Assembly: GCA_020633235.1 (NCBI GenBank)
Contig: JACKEA010000007.1
Location: forward strand, 372,001-436,000
DNA length: 64,000 bases
Reading direction: 5' to 3'
From: Polyangiaceae bacterium
GTDB taxonomy: Bacteria; Myxococcota_A; Polyangia; Polyangiales; Polyangiaceae
The position numbers and the translations under genes are program-made. A model generated the notes under the pieces. The model worked only from the letters and a program-made list of their open reading frames with translations, searched no databases and was not told the origin of the DNA. Positions 51,425 to 59,993 of this stretch are shown here, in pieces. The first letter of the stretch is position 1. Each line of letters opens with the position of its first letter.

Positions 51425-51814
51425 TCAACTCTGAAAAGAGCCGGCGTTCTGCACGGCGTGCACCAGGTCCTCGAGGTCGAAGGGCTTGTCCAAAAGTGCC
51501 ACGGCGCCCAGCTCTTGCGCACGGCGTCGTGTCTCGTCCGTCGGGAAGGCCGTGATCAGCACCACGGGGGCGTGGGCGTCCGCCGTTCTGAGATGTCTGA
51601 GAACGTCGAGGCCGGAAAAGCCCGGCATCCGGATGTCGCTGACGATCACGTCAGGCTCCGCTCGCGAGCCACACAAGGCGTCGATCATGAACTCGAAGAG
51701 CTCGGCTCCGTCAGCCACGGCGATGACGTGGTAGCCGTCTCGATTCAAGACATCGACCATCAGGCGGCGAAGCTCGTCGTCGTCCTCCGCGACCAGTACG
51801 AGGCTGTCCGACAT
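51425..51814 (-). CDS. single-domain response regulator
   Basis: A protein of 129 residues from ATG 51814. All receiver residues are present: AEDDDE (acidic pair), VSDIRMPG (Asp60), the Thr of LITAF, and LDKPFD (Lys). With no output domain it is a CheY-like or phosphorelay protein. It lies between the NtrC-type regulator and the pseudo-receiver on the same strand, probably in the same signalling set as the kinase at 53286. Confidence 0.88.
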   Translation of the reverse strand: MSDSLVLVAEDDDELRRLMVDVLNRDGYHVIAVADGAELFEFMIDALCGSRAEPDVIVSDIRMPGFSGLDVLRHLRTADAHAPVVLITAFPTDETRRRAQELGAVALLDKPFDLEDLVHAVQNAGSFQS

Positions 51815-51897
51815 GGCGTTTGTCAAAGCAGGGAGCGTGCCATCGCATGGAACCGCGGAAAGGCGCCCGTGCTACCGGGTCGAAAAGGCCCACTGAC

Positions 51898-53289
51898 TCA
51901 GGATTCACCCCACGCGTCGAGGCGGCGATAGAGCGTCTTGCGACCGACCCCCAGGATCTTGGCGGCCAGGGACTTGTTGCCTTCCACGGCCGACAACACC
52001 CGCAAGATGTAGCGCCGCTCCACTTCCTCGAGGGGCACCAGGTCGGAGGGATCGTCGGAGGCGACCAGCACGTTTCGGCTTTCGTGCTCGAGGATGCGCT
52101 GGGGTAGATCCTCGACCTGGATTTCCTCGTCTCGGGTGAGCGCTACGGCCCGCTCGATGCAGTTCTGCAGCTCCCGGACGTTGCCGGGGAAGGGATACGC
52201 CATCAGGCGTTTCGCCGCAGCCGGGGAAAGGCCGTGCACGTTCTTGCTTGCCACACTCGCGAAATGGGCGAGGAAATGCTGGGCCAAGAGCAACACGTCG
52301 CCACCTCGCGCTCTCAGCGGTGGCAACGGCACGTTGATGACGTTGATGCGATAGAAGAGATCCTCGCGAAACGTCTTCTCTTCGATGGCGGTTTCGAGAT
52401 CGCGATTGGTCGCGGCCACGATGCGAGCGTCGAAGGGGCGTTCCTCGCTGCCACCCACGGGGCGCACCACCCGCTCTTGCAATGCGCGCAGCAGCTTGGG
52501 CTGTAGCCCGAGGGGCAGCTCACCGATCTCGTCCAAGAACAGGGTTCCGCCGTTGGCGCGCGGCATCAGGCCTTCGCGCGCCTGGCGCGCGTCGGTAAAG
52601 GCGCCCCTCTCGTGGCCGAACAACTCGCTTTCGAGCAGCGCCTCCGGCATCGCCGCGCAGTTGATGGCGATGAAGGGCCCGTCTCGCCGCCGGCTGCGGC
52701 GGTGCAACTCCCGCGCGACCACCTCCTTGCCCGTTCCGCTCTCTCCGGTGATGAGCACCGTGGTGTCGCTGTCGCTGATGCGCTCGAGCAGGTCGTAGAC
52801 TTCCAGCATCCTCGGGCTCGAGCCCAACAGCGCGCCGAATCGCTTGCTACGGTCGACCTGGGTGCGCAGGCGCCGAACCTCTTGCCGCAGCGCAAAGTGG
52901 TCCAAAGCTCGATGTAGCGACATCGCCACGGCCTCCAGCTCGAAAGGCTTGGTGATGAAGTCGTAGGCGCCGGCTCGCAGGGCGGCGACTGCGGTTTCCA
53001 TCGATCCGAAGGCAGTGACCACGATGACGGGCACGTCCGGGTAGGTGGCGACCACCTGCTCGCAGAGCTCCGTTCCGCTGGCGCCGGTCAGGTTGAGATC
53101 GGTGACCACGACGCCGAAGCGCTGCGTGCCCAGGAGCTCCCAAGCCTCGCTGGCGCTCCCGGCCGTGGTGACGGCGAAGCCCTCCGCCGACAGGCCGTCA
53201 CGCAGCAGATCGCAGGCGGCCGGCTCGTCGTCGACCACCAACGCGGCGCGGGACCCGGGCTCCGGCGGGGGAAGAATGGAAGCGGTCAT
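51898..53289 (-). CDS. NtrC-family sigma-54 response regulator
   Basis: A protein of 463 residues: receiver (about 14-125, Asp64, Lys114), AAA+ domain with Walker A GESGTGKE (182-189) and sigma-54 contact GAFTDA (229-234, a variant of GAFTGA), and a Fis-type HTH at the end (NKSLAAKILGVGRKTLYRRL). It should activate sigma-54 promoters. The start overlaps the kinase stop by 4 bp, so the kinase is its partner. The adjacent aldehyde dehydrogenase and saccharopine-type genes are probable targets. Confidence 0.93.
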   Translation of the reverse strand: MTASILPPPEPGSRAALVVDDEPAACDLLRDGLSAEGFAVTTAGSASEAWELLGTQRFGVVVTDLNLTGASGTELCEQVVATYPDVPVIVVTAFGSMETAVAALRAGAYDFITKPFELEAVAMSLHRALDHFALRQEVRRLRTQVDRSKRFGALLGSSPRMLEVYDLLERISDSDTTVLITGESGTGKEVVARELHRRSRRRDGPFIAINCAAMPEALLESELFGHERGAFTDARQAREGLMPRANGGTLFLDEIGELPLGLQPKLLRALQERVVRPVGGSEERPFDARIVAATNRDLETAIEEKTFREDLFYRINVINVPLPPLRARGGDVLLLAQHFLAHFASVASKNVHGLSPAAAKRLMAYPFPGNVRELQNCIERAVALTRDEEIQVEDLPQRILEHESRNVLVASDDPSDLVPLEEVERRYILRVLSAVEGNKSLAAKILGVGRKTLYRRLDAWGES

Positions 53290-54734
53290 GATTCCTCGCT
53301 GAGGGGTAGGTGGATGGCGAAGGTGGTGCCTTCTCCAGTGGTGCTTTCAACGGTGATGCGACCCCCGTGCTCCAAGACGATGTCTCGCGTCACGCTGAGG
53401 CCGAGCCCTGTGCCTTCTCCCACCGGCTTGGTGGTGAAGAACGGCTCGAAGATCTGCTCGCGCACCTCCGGCGGCATGCCGGAACCTCGATCGGATACCC
53501 GGAGGGCGATCTCGGCGTCCTCGCGTTCCAGGCTCACCTCGACGCACCCTTGCGGCGGGCTGGCGTGAATGGCGTTGACCACCAGATTCGTGAGCGCTTG
53601 CTGCAACTGGCCTTCGTCCACCGAGGCCTGCGCCGAGGCCTCCGCTCCGAGCTTCAGGCTCACACCGCGCTTCTTCGCCAATGGAGACAGCAGGGATACC
53701 GTCCGCGCGGCGATGGCGCCCACGTCCGCTGGCTTCTTGTGAGGCTCTTTGCGTCGAGCGAAGTCGAGCAGCTCCCGAATGATCTTTGCCATGCGGTCGG
53801 CCTGCTCCGCCACGATGCGCGCGTACTCCACGGACTGCTCCGGGTTGGCGTTGCCGCGCGCGATCATCTTCGCCCGTCCGCTGACGACGTTCAGCGGAGT
53901 GCCGAGCTCGTGAGCGATGCCCGCCGCCAGCCGCCCTACGGTGGTGAGGCGGTCGGCGTGACGCAGCTGCTCCAGGGTCGCGATGCGGGCGGACGTTTCA
54001 TGCTCCAGCTCCTGTCGTGCGTTGGCCAGGCGATCACACATGGCGTCCATCTCTCGGCCCAGCTCGCCGATCTCGTCGCGCTGCTTCAGGTCCAGGTGAT
54101 CCTTCAGGTTGCCCGCGCCAATGCTCCGCGCTCGCGCCACCAACAGGCCCATGGGGCGCCCGACCAGCCAGAAGCTCGACAGCAGCACCACCAGCGTGCA
54201 CACGGCAATCACCGCCAGCAGGCTCAGCACCAGGCTCTCCAGGGTGGTGTGCAGGTAGGCGCGATTCGGCGCCAGGGACTCGGCCAGCTCCAGTGCTCCA
54301 GCCCGGCTCGAGCTGGTGTGCACCGGCACCGCGGTCACCAACCAGGGTTCCGCCGTGTCGTCCGCGGCCCACTTGCCGCCGTGCTCTGCGACCCTCTCTT
54401 CGCGTTGCACCAGCTCGCCGCGTTCGAGCCGCGCGAAGCTCGCGTCGTCCAGCAGCGCCGACGCGGTTCCTTCGTCGAGCCAAACCCAGCGAATGCGAAT
54501 GTGCGCCTTGCTGCGATCCGCAGCGTGGACCAAGGCCAGTGCTTCCCGCTCTCCGCTGGTGCGCCACACGGTTTCCACCGACGTGGAGAGCGTCATCGCC
54601 ACCGCGCGATGATCCCGCCGTACGTCCGCGTCGAACAACGCTGCTTCGCGCCGAACGCGGATCCATCCGAACACGGCAAGCACCACCGTTACGCCGATGA
54701 GCAGGGCGACGATGAGCTTGCGCGCGACTTTCAT
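53286..54734 (-). CDS. membrane sensor histidine kinase
   Basis: A protein of 482 residues from ATG 54734. Two membrane helices (about 7-25 and 160-185) flank a periplasmic sensor region. Then comes HAMP (RARSIGAGNLKDHL), the H-box GIAHELGTPLN (His275), the N-box VVNAIHASPP, DRGSGMP, FEPFFTTKP and GTGLGLSV. It pairs with the NtrC-type regulator (4-bp overlap) and starts 4 bp inside the aldehyde dehydrogenase gene end. The signal is unknown; a lysine metabolite is a guess. Confidence 0.9.
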   Translation of the reverse strand: MKVARKLIVALLIGVTVVLAVFGWIRVRREAALFDADVRRDHRAVAMTLSTSVETVWRTSGEREALALVHAADRSKAHIRIRWVWLDEGTASALLDDASFARLERGELVQREERVAEHGGKWAADDTAEPWLVTAVPVHTSSSRAGALELAESLAPNRAYLHTTLESLVLSLLAVIAVCTLVVLLSSFWLVGRPMGLLVARARSIGAGNLKDHLDLKQRDEIGELGREMDAMCDRLANARQELEHETSARIATLEQLRHADRLTTVGRLAAGIAHELGTPLNVVSGRAKMIARGNANPEQSVEYARIVAEQADRMAKIIRELLDFARRKEPHKKPADVGAIAARTVSLLSPLAKKRGVSLKLGAEASAQASVDEGQLQQALTNLVVNAIHASPPQGCVEVSLEREDAEIALRVSDRGSGMPPEVREQIFEPFFTTKPVGEGTGLGLSVTRDIVLEHGGRITVESTTGEGTTFAIHLPLSEES

Positions 54735-56311
54735 GTGAGCGTGGACCAGTCTGGCGGGTCGATGCTGCCGCCGGGTTCCACGTCCATCTGGGCGCGCTGC
54801 AGCTTGCCGGATAGATCCACGTTCACCGCTTGCCAGCGGCTGTAGGCGTCCAGCGCCCAGACGCCGCCTTCTCGGCTGCCGTTGCCGCTCCAGCCGTTGC
54901 CTCCAAACGGCATGTGGGTTTCGGCGCCGGTGGTGGAGTTGTTGATGCTCGTGACGCCGGCGCGGCTCTCCTCCTTGAAGCGGAGCATCGCCTTCGCGTC
55001 CCGCGTGTAGACCGCACTCGACAGCGCGTACGGGGTGCCATTGGCGGCAGCGATGGCTTCGTCCAGGCCATCCACCTCCACCAGGTTCACCGTGGGGCCG
55101 AAGCACTCCTGCTGGAACACCTGCATGTGAGGCTTCACTCGGTCGAAGATGCGCGGGGTCGCGTACAGCCCGTTCTTGGCGTCTCCTGCAAAATTCGGGG
55201 GCTCGTCCCCTGCGATCACGCGCCGGCCATCCAACAGCAGCTCCGCGCCGTCCTCCACGCCGATGGCGCGTTGCGCGATCCAGCTCTGCAAGAAGCGTTC
55301 GTTGATGAAGGGGCCGTAGGCGACGGTCTCGTCGAAGGGGTCTCCAATGCGAAGCGTGCGCGCGCGGCGCGCCAGCTGGTCCCTCACCGCCGGCATCACC
55401 CGCTTGTCGACGATGATGTTTCCGGCGCTGGTGCAACGCTGCCCGGCGGTGCCAAAGGCCGCCCACAACGCGCCGTCCACGGCCAGCTCCAAGTCCGCGT
55501 CTGCCAAGATCACGAGAGGGTTCTTCCCACCCAACTCCAAGGAGGGAACCTGCAGATTTCTTCCGCAGATCTCACCGATTGTTCGACCTACCTCGGTGGA
55601 GCCGGTGAACGCGACCTTGTCCACGCGGCCGGCCTCCACCTGCTCGATCAGATGCTGCCCGGTACCGGCTGCCCCGCCGCCGTACACCACCTGCAGCACC
55701 CCCGCCGGCAGTCCCGCCGCTTGCCACAGCTCCGCGAGCAGGGCCGCGGTGCCGGGAGCGTCCTCGCTCGGCTTCCACACCACGGTGTTCCCGCACAAAA
55801 GCGCCGGGATGATGTTGCGACACGGCACCGAGACCGGGAAGTTGCCGGCAGTGATCACCGCCACCACCCCGAGCGGACGCCGGTGGGTGGACAGCTCCTT
55901 GTCGCCGAGCTCGCTGTGCAGCGTGCGGCCGTACAGCCGCCGCCCCTCGCCTTGAAAGAGCTCCGCGGTATCGATGGCTTTCTGCACGCTGCCCCGCGCT
56001 TCGCGCAGAGGCTTGCCGGTCTCTCGTGCCGCGAAGCGCGCCAGCGCTTCTTTGCGATTCGAGAGCAATTGGGCAAAGCGGCCCACCACCACCCCCCGCG
56101 CCGGCGCCGGCCTGTGCGACCAGCTTCTGAATGACTCACGGGCACCCTGGCAAGCGGCTACCACGTCGTCCTCCCCACAGCGCGGTGCCACGGTGACCAG
56201 GTCCTCACGGTTCGCGGGGTTCCTGCGCTCGAAGGTGGGCGTGCCGCTGCCGGCCACGAGGGTTCGCGGAAACGCACCGTCTTGCTCCAGGGTCTTCATC
56301 ACGGCCGTCAT
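54731..56311 (-). CDS. aldehyde dehydrogenase, ALDH7/AASADH-like
   Basis: A protein of 526 residues from ATG 56311 (ATG 56299 is nearly as good). It has the ALDH set: PLGVVAVITAGNFP, FTGSTEVGRTI, LELGGKNPLVI, and FGTAGQRCTS (catalytic Cys293). The tail INNSTTGAETHMPFGGNGWSG resembles ALDH7 (aminoadipate semialdehyde dehydrogenase). With the divergent dehydrogenase it would oxidise aminoadipate semialdehyde to aminoadipate in lysine degradation. It is in an operon with the kinase and regulator (4-bp overlap). Confidence 0.85.
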   Translation of the reverse strand: MTAVMKTLEQDGAFPRTLVAGSGTPTFERRNPANREDLVTVAPRCGEDDVVAACQGARESFRSWSHRPAPARGVVVGRFAQLLSNRKEALARFAARETGKPLREARGSVQKAIDTAELFQGEGRRLYGRTLHSELGDKELSTHRRPLGVVAVITAGNFPVSVPCRNIIPALLCGNTVVWKPSEDAPGTAALLAELWQAAGLPAGVLQVVYGGGAAGTGQHLIEQVEAGRVDKVAFTGSTEVGRTIGEICGRNLQVPSLELGGKNPLVILADADLELAVDGALWAAFGTAGQRCTSAGNIIVDKRVMPAVRDQLARRARTLRIGDPFDETVAYGPFINERFLQSWIAQRAIGVEDGAELLLDGRRVIAGDEPPNFAGDAKNGLYATPRIFDRVKPHMQVFQQECFGPTVNLVEVDGLDEAIAAANGTPYALSSAVYTRDAKAMLRFKEESRAGVTSINNSTTGAETHMPFGGNGWSGNGSREGGVWALDAYSRWQAVNVDLSGKLQRAQMDVEPGGSIDPPDWSTLT

Positions 56312-56386
56312 CGTCCGAAAGCCGTCCGCGAGCAACTGCACGGATGTGCCTCGCGAAAGACGGGGATTCGAGCTATCAGGTGCGCC

Positions 56387-57550
56387 ATGCGAGCACTGGT
56401 GCTGGGTGCGGGAAGAATGGGCCGAGCGGCAGCGTGGGACCTCGGGCGTCAGCCCGGCATCACCGCCGTCCGGCTGGTCGACAAGGACGAAGCTCGGTTG
56501 GCCACCGCTGCCGAGGATCTGAACCGGCTGCTGGATCAGGCGCAGAGCTCCACGGGGCGGGCCAAGGTGGAAACGCATGCGTTCGATCTGGATGCGGGCG
56601 GTCTGGTGAAGCTGTTGGAGGGTTGGGACGTCGTGCTGTCTTCGGCCGACTACCGCTTCAACGAAGCGCTGACGCGCGCGGCGATCGAGGCGCGAGTCCA
56701 CCTCTGTGATCTGGGCGGCAACCTATTCGTGGTCGAGAAGCAGCTGGCGATGGACGCGGACGCCAAGCGCGCGGGCGTGATCATCGTGCCCGACTGCGGT
56801 CTCGCGCCGGGCATGGCGTGCCTGCTCGCTGCCTGGGGCGTGGAGCGCATGGACAGCGCCGAGAGCGTGAAGATCCGCGTGGGCGGCCTCCCTGCCCACC
56901 CCAAGCCGCCGCTCAACTACAAGCTCGTGTTCTCCGTGCGCGGTCTGACCAACGAATACCTCGAGCCCGCGGAGGTGTTGCGCGACGGCAAGATCGTACG
57001 CGTGCCCTCTCTCACGGAGCCGGAGGCCATCGAGTTTCCGTATCCCTTCGGTACGTTGGAGGCGTTCAACACTTCCGGAGGCGCGTCCACGCTGCCGCGT
57101 ACGCTCAAGGATCGCGTCCACAACCTCGACTACAAGACCATCCGCTACCCGGGGCACCTCGCCGCCTTCGCCGGCATGCACGCCATCGGATTGCTCTCGG
57201 AAAAGCCCGTGGACGGCGTCGTCCCTCGGGCGTTCACCGAGCGACTCATCGAGGGCTCGCTCTCCGACGACGACACCGACGTGGTGCTCGTGCGCGTGAG
57301 CATCGAGGGCAAGTCCCAGGGCAAGCGCGCGCGCCTCACCCTCGAGATCATCGATCGCCACGAGCCCAAGACGGGTCACTCCGCCATGGCCCGGACCACC
57401 GCCTACCCCGCCGCCGCCATCGCCTACATGATGGCGGCAGGGGCCGTGGAGCGCCGCGGCGTGCTGCCCGGAGAATTGGCGGTGCCCCTCGAGGCGTTCG
57501 TACAAGCGGTGAAGACCCGCGGCATCGACGTTCGGGAGAAGTGGGATTGA
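56387..57550 (+). CDS. saccharopine dehydrogenase / lysine 6-dehydrogenase family protein
   Basis: A protein of 387 residues from ATG 56387, with Rossmann LVLGAGRMGRAAAWDL (residues 3-19) and family segments DVVLSSADYRFNEALTRAA, LCDLGGN, VPDCGLAPGMACLLA, and RYPGHLAAFAGM. The size and the conserved CGLAPG match lysine 6-dehydrogenases, which give aminoadipate semialdehyde, better than two-domain saccharopine reductases. Divergent from the ALDH operon, and coupled to the next gene by TTGA. Activity is inferred. Confidence 0.82.
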   Translation: MRALVLGAGRMGRAAAWDLGRQPGITAVRLVDKDEARLATAAEDLNRLLDQAQSSTGRAKVETHAFDLDAGGLVKLLEGWDVVLSSADYRFNEALTRAAIEARVHLCDLGGNLFVVEKQLAMDADAKRAGVIIVPDCGLAPGMACLLAAWGVERMDSAESVKIRVGGLPAHPKPPLNYKLVFSVRGLTNEYLEPAEVLRDGKIVRVPSLTEPEAIEFPYPFGTLEAFNTSGGASTLPRTLKDRVHNLDYKTIRYPGHLAAFAGMHAIGLLSEKPVDGVVPRAFTERLIEGSLSDDDTDVVLVRVSIEGKSQGKRARLTLEIIDRHEPKTGHSAMARTTAYPAAAIAYMMAAGAVERRGVLPGELAVPLEAFVQAVKTRGIDVREKWD

Positions 57551-58434
57551 GATTGGGTTGGTTCGCCGCGGTAGCCCTCGGGGCGGCCTGCGCGACGGTG
57601 AAACCCGCGCCGGAGTCTCCGAAAGCGCCACCGCACGTCGCGGCACCGACGCCGCCGCCACGGGTCGAAACCGCGCCGGACGCGGGAGCGCCGGCACCCG
57701 AAGTGGCCGCGGCGGACCAACAACAAAAGAAACCGTCGTGTCCCGAGGAGATGACGCTGGTTCGGCGAGCGCAGGGCTTCTTTTGCATCGACCGCTGGGA
57801 AGACTCCATCGAGCTCTTGAAGGCTGACGGCAGCGCGACGCTCCGCCCCGGCAACCTGAAGGTGGACGGCATCGAGGATCAGGTGCGGGCCGTGAGCGTC
57901 TCGGGGCGTAAACCGCAGGGTTACATCAGCGGCAAACAAGCGGCGAAGGCCTGTGAACGAGCCGGAAAACGCCTGTGTCAGATCGACGAGTGGGTGACGG
58001 CCTGCCGCGGGCCCAAGCACACGATTTACCCCTACGGCGACGTGCGCAAGGCCAAGGTGTGCAACGACCGCTACAAGAAGCTCGACTACCACCCGGTGGT
58101 TCGTTTGTTCAAAGCCGAGGCGCCTCCGGGCACGGACCCGAAGATGATGTGGCACCCGAGCTGGATGAACGACCCTCGGCTGCACGAAATGTCCCACAGC
58201 GTGGTCAAGACGGGCGCGTTCGAAGCCTGCACCAACGAGTACGGCGTGTACGACATGGTCGGCAATCTGCACGAGTGGGTGGCGGATCCCGATGGAACGT
58301 TCTTTGGCGGGTACCTGATGGACACCTACCAGAACGGGCAGGGGTGCGAGTACCGCACCATCTTCCACCCGTACGACTACCACGACTACTCCACCGGCTT
58401 TCGCTGCTGCCGCGACCCAAACTGGGACGGTTGA
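57547..58434 (+). CDS. FGE/SUMF1-like lipoprotein
   Basis: A protein of 295 residues from TTG 57547, overlapping the previous stop (TTGA). The signal ends GAAC, then a Pro/Ala linker leads to a formylglycine-generating-enzyme-like fold: GFFCIDRWEDS, QAAKACERAGKRLCQIDEWVTACRG, YPYGD, YDMVGNLHEWVAD, STGFRCC. The classical active-site Cys pair is not obvious, so it is probably a non-enzyme, as most SUMF1-like lipoproteins are. Residues 54-62 (AAADQQQKK) come from a copy of the interspersed repeat, and the start of the gene overlaps another. Confidence 0.78.
   Translation: MRLGWFAAVALGAACATVKPAPESPKAPPHVAAPTPPPRVETAPDAGAPAPEVAAADQQQKKPSCPEEMTLVRRAQGFFCIDRWEDSIELLKADGSATLRPGNLKVDGIEDQVRAVSVSGRKPQGYISGKQAAKACERAGKRLCQIDEWVTACRGPKHTIYPYGDVRKAKVCNDRYKKLDYHPVVRLFKAEAPPGTDPKMMWHPSWMNDPRLHEMSHSVVKTGAFEACTNEYGVYDMVGNLHEWVADPDGTFFGGYLMDTYQNGQGCEYRTIFHPYDYHDYSTGFRCCRDPNWDG
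57556..57576 (-). repeat. interspersed CCGCGG repeat, copy 14 (coding)
   Basis: GTTGGTTCGCCGCGGTAGCC within the signal sequence of the FGE-like gene; it matches the copy at 8731 in 17 of 19 bases. Confidence 0.45.
57705..57734 (+). repeat. interspersed CCGCGG repeat, copy 15 (coding)
   Basis: GGCCGCGGCGGACCAACAAC followed by AAAAGAAACC, read in frame as AADQQQKK. Together with the copy at 57556 it forms an inverted pair. Confidence 0.7.
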
Positions 58435-58466
58435 CGAGGCGGCGGCCGTGGTTCAAAGATGCGAGG

Positions 58467-58865
58467 ATGGAGAATGCTGACTCCGACAGACCCACGATGC
58501 CGGACGGGGTGGCGGAGCAGCATGGTCAGATCGCGCTCTTGATTCGTCGGCTGGGCGCGGCACACCACGCCCACGAGCCGTGGCCGGCGTTGGCGCGGCG
58601 CCTGGACGAGCTCCGCGCCATCATCCGCGTGCACTTCGCCACGGAAGAGCACCTGATGCGCCTCTCGGAGTATCCGAAGCTCGAGCAGCACATGGCGGAG
58701 CACGAGTCCTTCCGTCAGCGGCTGGAGCTCTTGCGCGGGCAGTGCGAAGACGGCAAGAGCGAGCTGATGGAAGTGCTGACGGACCTGCTCGAGACCTGGT
58801 TCCGCCACCACGAGGCGACCTCGGACCAGGAAGCTGCGGCGTTCATCGGCCTGGCCGCCGAGTAG
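58467..58865 (+). CDS. hemerythrin-like protein
   Basis: A protein of 132 residues from ATG 58467. All seven diiron ligands are in order: EQHGQ (His19), HFATEEH (His56, Glu60), EQHMAEH (His75, His79), FRHHEATSD (His114 or 115, Asp120). Hemerythrins bind O2 or sense it. No signal peptide or partner domain, so it is a free cytoplasmic protein. It follows the FGE-like gene by 32 bases. Confidence 0.9.
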   Translation: MENADSDRPTMPDGVAEQHGQIALLIRRLGAAHHAHEPWPALARRLDELRAIIRVHFATEEHLMRLSEYPKLEQHMAEHESFRQRLELLRGQCEDGKSELMEVLTDLLETWFRHHEATSDQEAAAFIGLAAE

Positions 58866-58869
58866 GTCT

Positions 58870-59125
58870 TCAGAGGATCGAGCCCTTCTTGGCCATGTTC
58901 AACTGGAACTCGGCCAACATAGTGCTGCCGCGCAACGCCTTGCGTACGCGACCTATCTTGGCGCTCCACATCTTGCCCGTCGCGCGAGACCAATTCGTAT
59001 CCCGCGTAGCTGACCAGTACCGTGAAGAACAGCGCTTGGTACGCTGCTCTTTGACGGCCCACCTTCACGCCCTTGAAGAGTAGCTCTTCGAGAGTATCTG
59101 CCAGGATCAGCTCTGGCGGTGCCAT
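58870..59125 (-). pseudogene. small gene with probable frameshift
   Basis: The frame from ATG 59125 begins ELILADTLEELLFKGVKVGRQRAAYQALFF, a coherent protein, but turns into low-quality sequence near 58985. In another frame from there, KMWSAKIGRVRKALRGSTML and AEFQLNMAKKGSIL lead to a clean stop at 58870. Two more bases in a CG run near 58986 would join the two halves (about 85 residues). The start is 2 bases after the bL12-like gene, so it was probably its operon partner. Either a real 2-base deletion or a sequence error. Confidence 0.45.
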
Positions 59126-59127
59126 GG

Positions 59128-59691
59128 CTATTTCGCGCGGGCGGTGGCGCCAGCGGCCTGAAGTGCGGAGATCATGGCGCTGGCTTCGGGCTCTTCGATG
59201 CCGGTGGCGATGGTGACGGGAGCGGAGCCCACCAGCTGCTTGGCTTCGGCGATGCTCATCTCGATCTGGTCACGCAGAGCGACGATGACGGCGAGCTTCT
59301 TGGTGCCGACGCTTTCGAGCACCACGTCCACGACGGGAACGGTCACCTTCTCCATCGTCAGCTCCGCCTGGGCGGCCGCTTCCGAAGCGGCGCGCTCCAG
59401 ATCCCGGGCCTTGGCGGAGTCGCTACCGATCTGGATTTGGGCCGGCGAATCCGCAATCAACGCGCGAGCGCGCTCGAGGTCCAGGCCGCCCTTCTCCGCG
59501 AGCAGCTGAGCCACGCGCTCTCGATTGGACGGCGCGACCCGAAGCACCAGCGTGTAGTGTTTCTCTTGGCGCCCCGTCGTCGGCTGCTCGCGCACGAGCG
59601 TGGCGCCGCAGAAGCGGCACGTGATGGCTGCGCCATCGGACGCGGGAACGGGGGCGGTACAGCTCGGGCAGCGCAGCTCGGTCAGCGACAT
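59128..59691 (-). CDS. zinc-ribbon protein with bL12-type C-terminal domain
   Basis: A protein of 187 residues from ATG 59691. It starts with a zinc ribbon (RCPSCTAPVP, CRFCGATL). The C-terminal 65 residues read like the ribosomal protein bL12 C-terminal domain (VVDVVLESVGTKKLAVIVALRD, SIAEAKQLVGSAPVTIATGI, ALQAAGATARA). The middle (residues 45-110) may be a second, degenerate copy. It is not a ribosomal bL12, since the N-terminal dimer domain is missing. It may bind translation factors. A possible partner gene follows by 2 bases. Confidence 0.75.
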   Translation of the reverse strand: MSLTELRCPSCTAPVPASDGAAITCRFCGATLVREQPTTGRQEKHYTLVLRVAPSNRERVAQLLAEKGGLDLERARALIADSPAQIQIGSDSAKARDLERAASEAAAQAELTMEKVTVPVVDVVLESVGTKKLAVIVALRDQIEMSIAEAKQLVGSAPVTIATGIEEPEASAMISALQAAGATARAK

Positions 59692-59993
59692 TGCCGCAGG
59701 GTAACCGAATCCCCCGTGAAGTCGGGCCGGCGCCTTCACCCGAGCGAAGACGCCGGCCCTCCGATCACGCTGCCTTCGAGCGACGTCGGCGGCTCACCGC
59801 CAACGCGCTGCACCCCACCGCGCAGTACAGGCCCATCCTTCGCTTCACTGAGGCACAACCATCAATCTGCCAACCTGGCAAAGCGCTGGACTCCAGCCGG
59901 CGCGCTTGTGACAAAGTGTCTGCAGCGGCTCCAGAAAACTGGCAGATGTGGGCGGATCCCGCGTGGCATGGAGATCGCAACGCGCGGGGGGAG
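59692..59993. other. divergent intergenic region
   Basis: About 300 bases between the bL12-like gene and the GspC-like gene. I see no gene, repeat copy or strong promoter match here. Confidence 0.5.

Noticed and set aside
53310..54845. Plus-strand frame of 511 codons
   Set aside because: Antisense of the histidine kinase, which has full motifs in the other strand.
54830..56134. Plus-strand frame of 434 codons
   Set aside because: Antisense of the aldehyde dehydrogenase gene.
56312..56386. Possible sigma-54 promoter ahead of the aldehyde dehydrogenase
   Set aside because: On the minus strand GGCAC is present, but no GC dinucleotide lies at the required distance of ten bases after GG.
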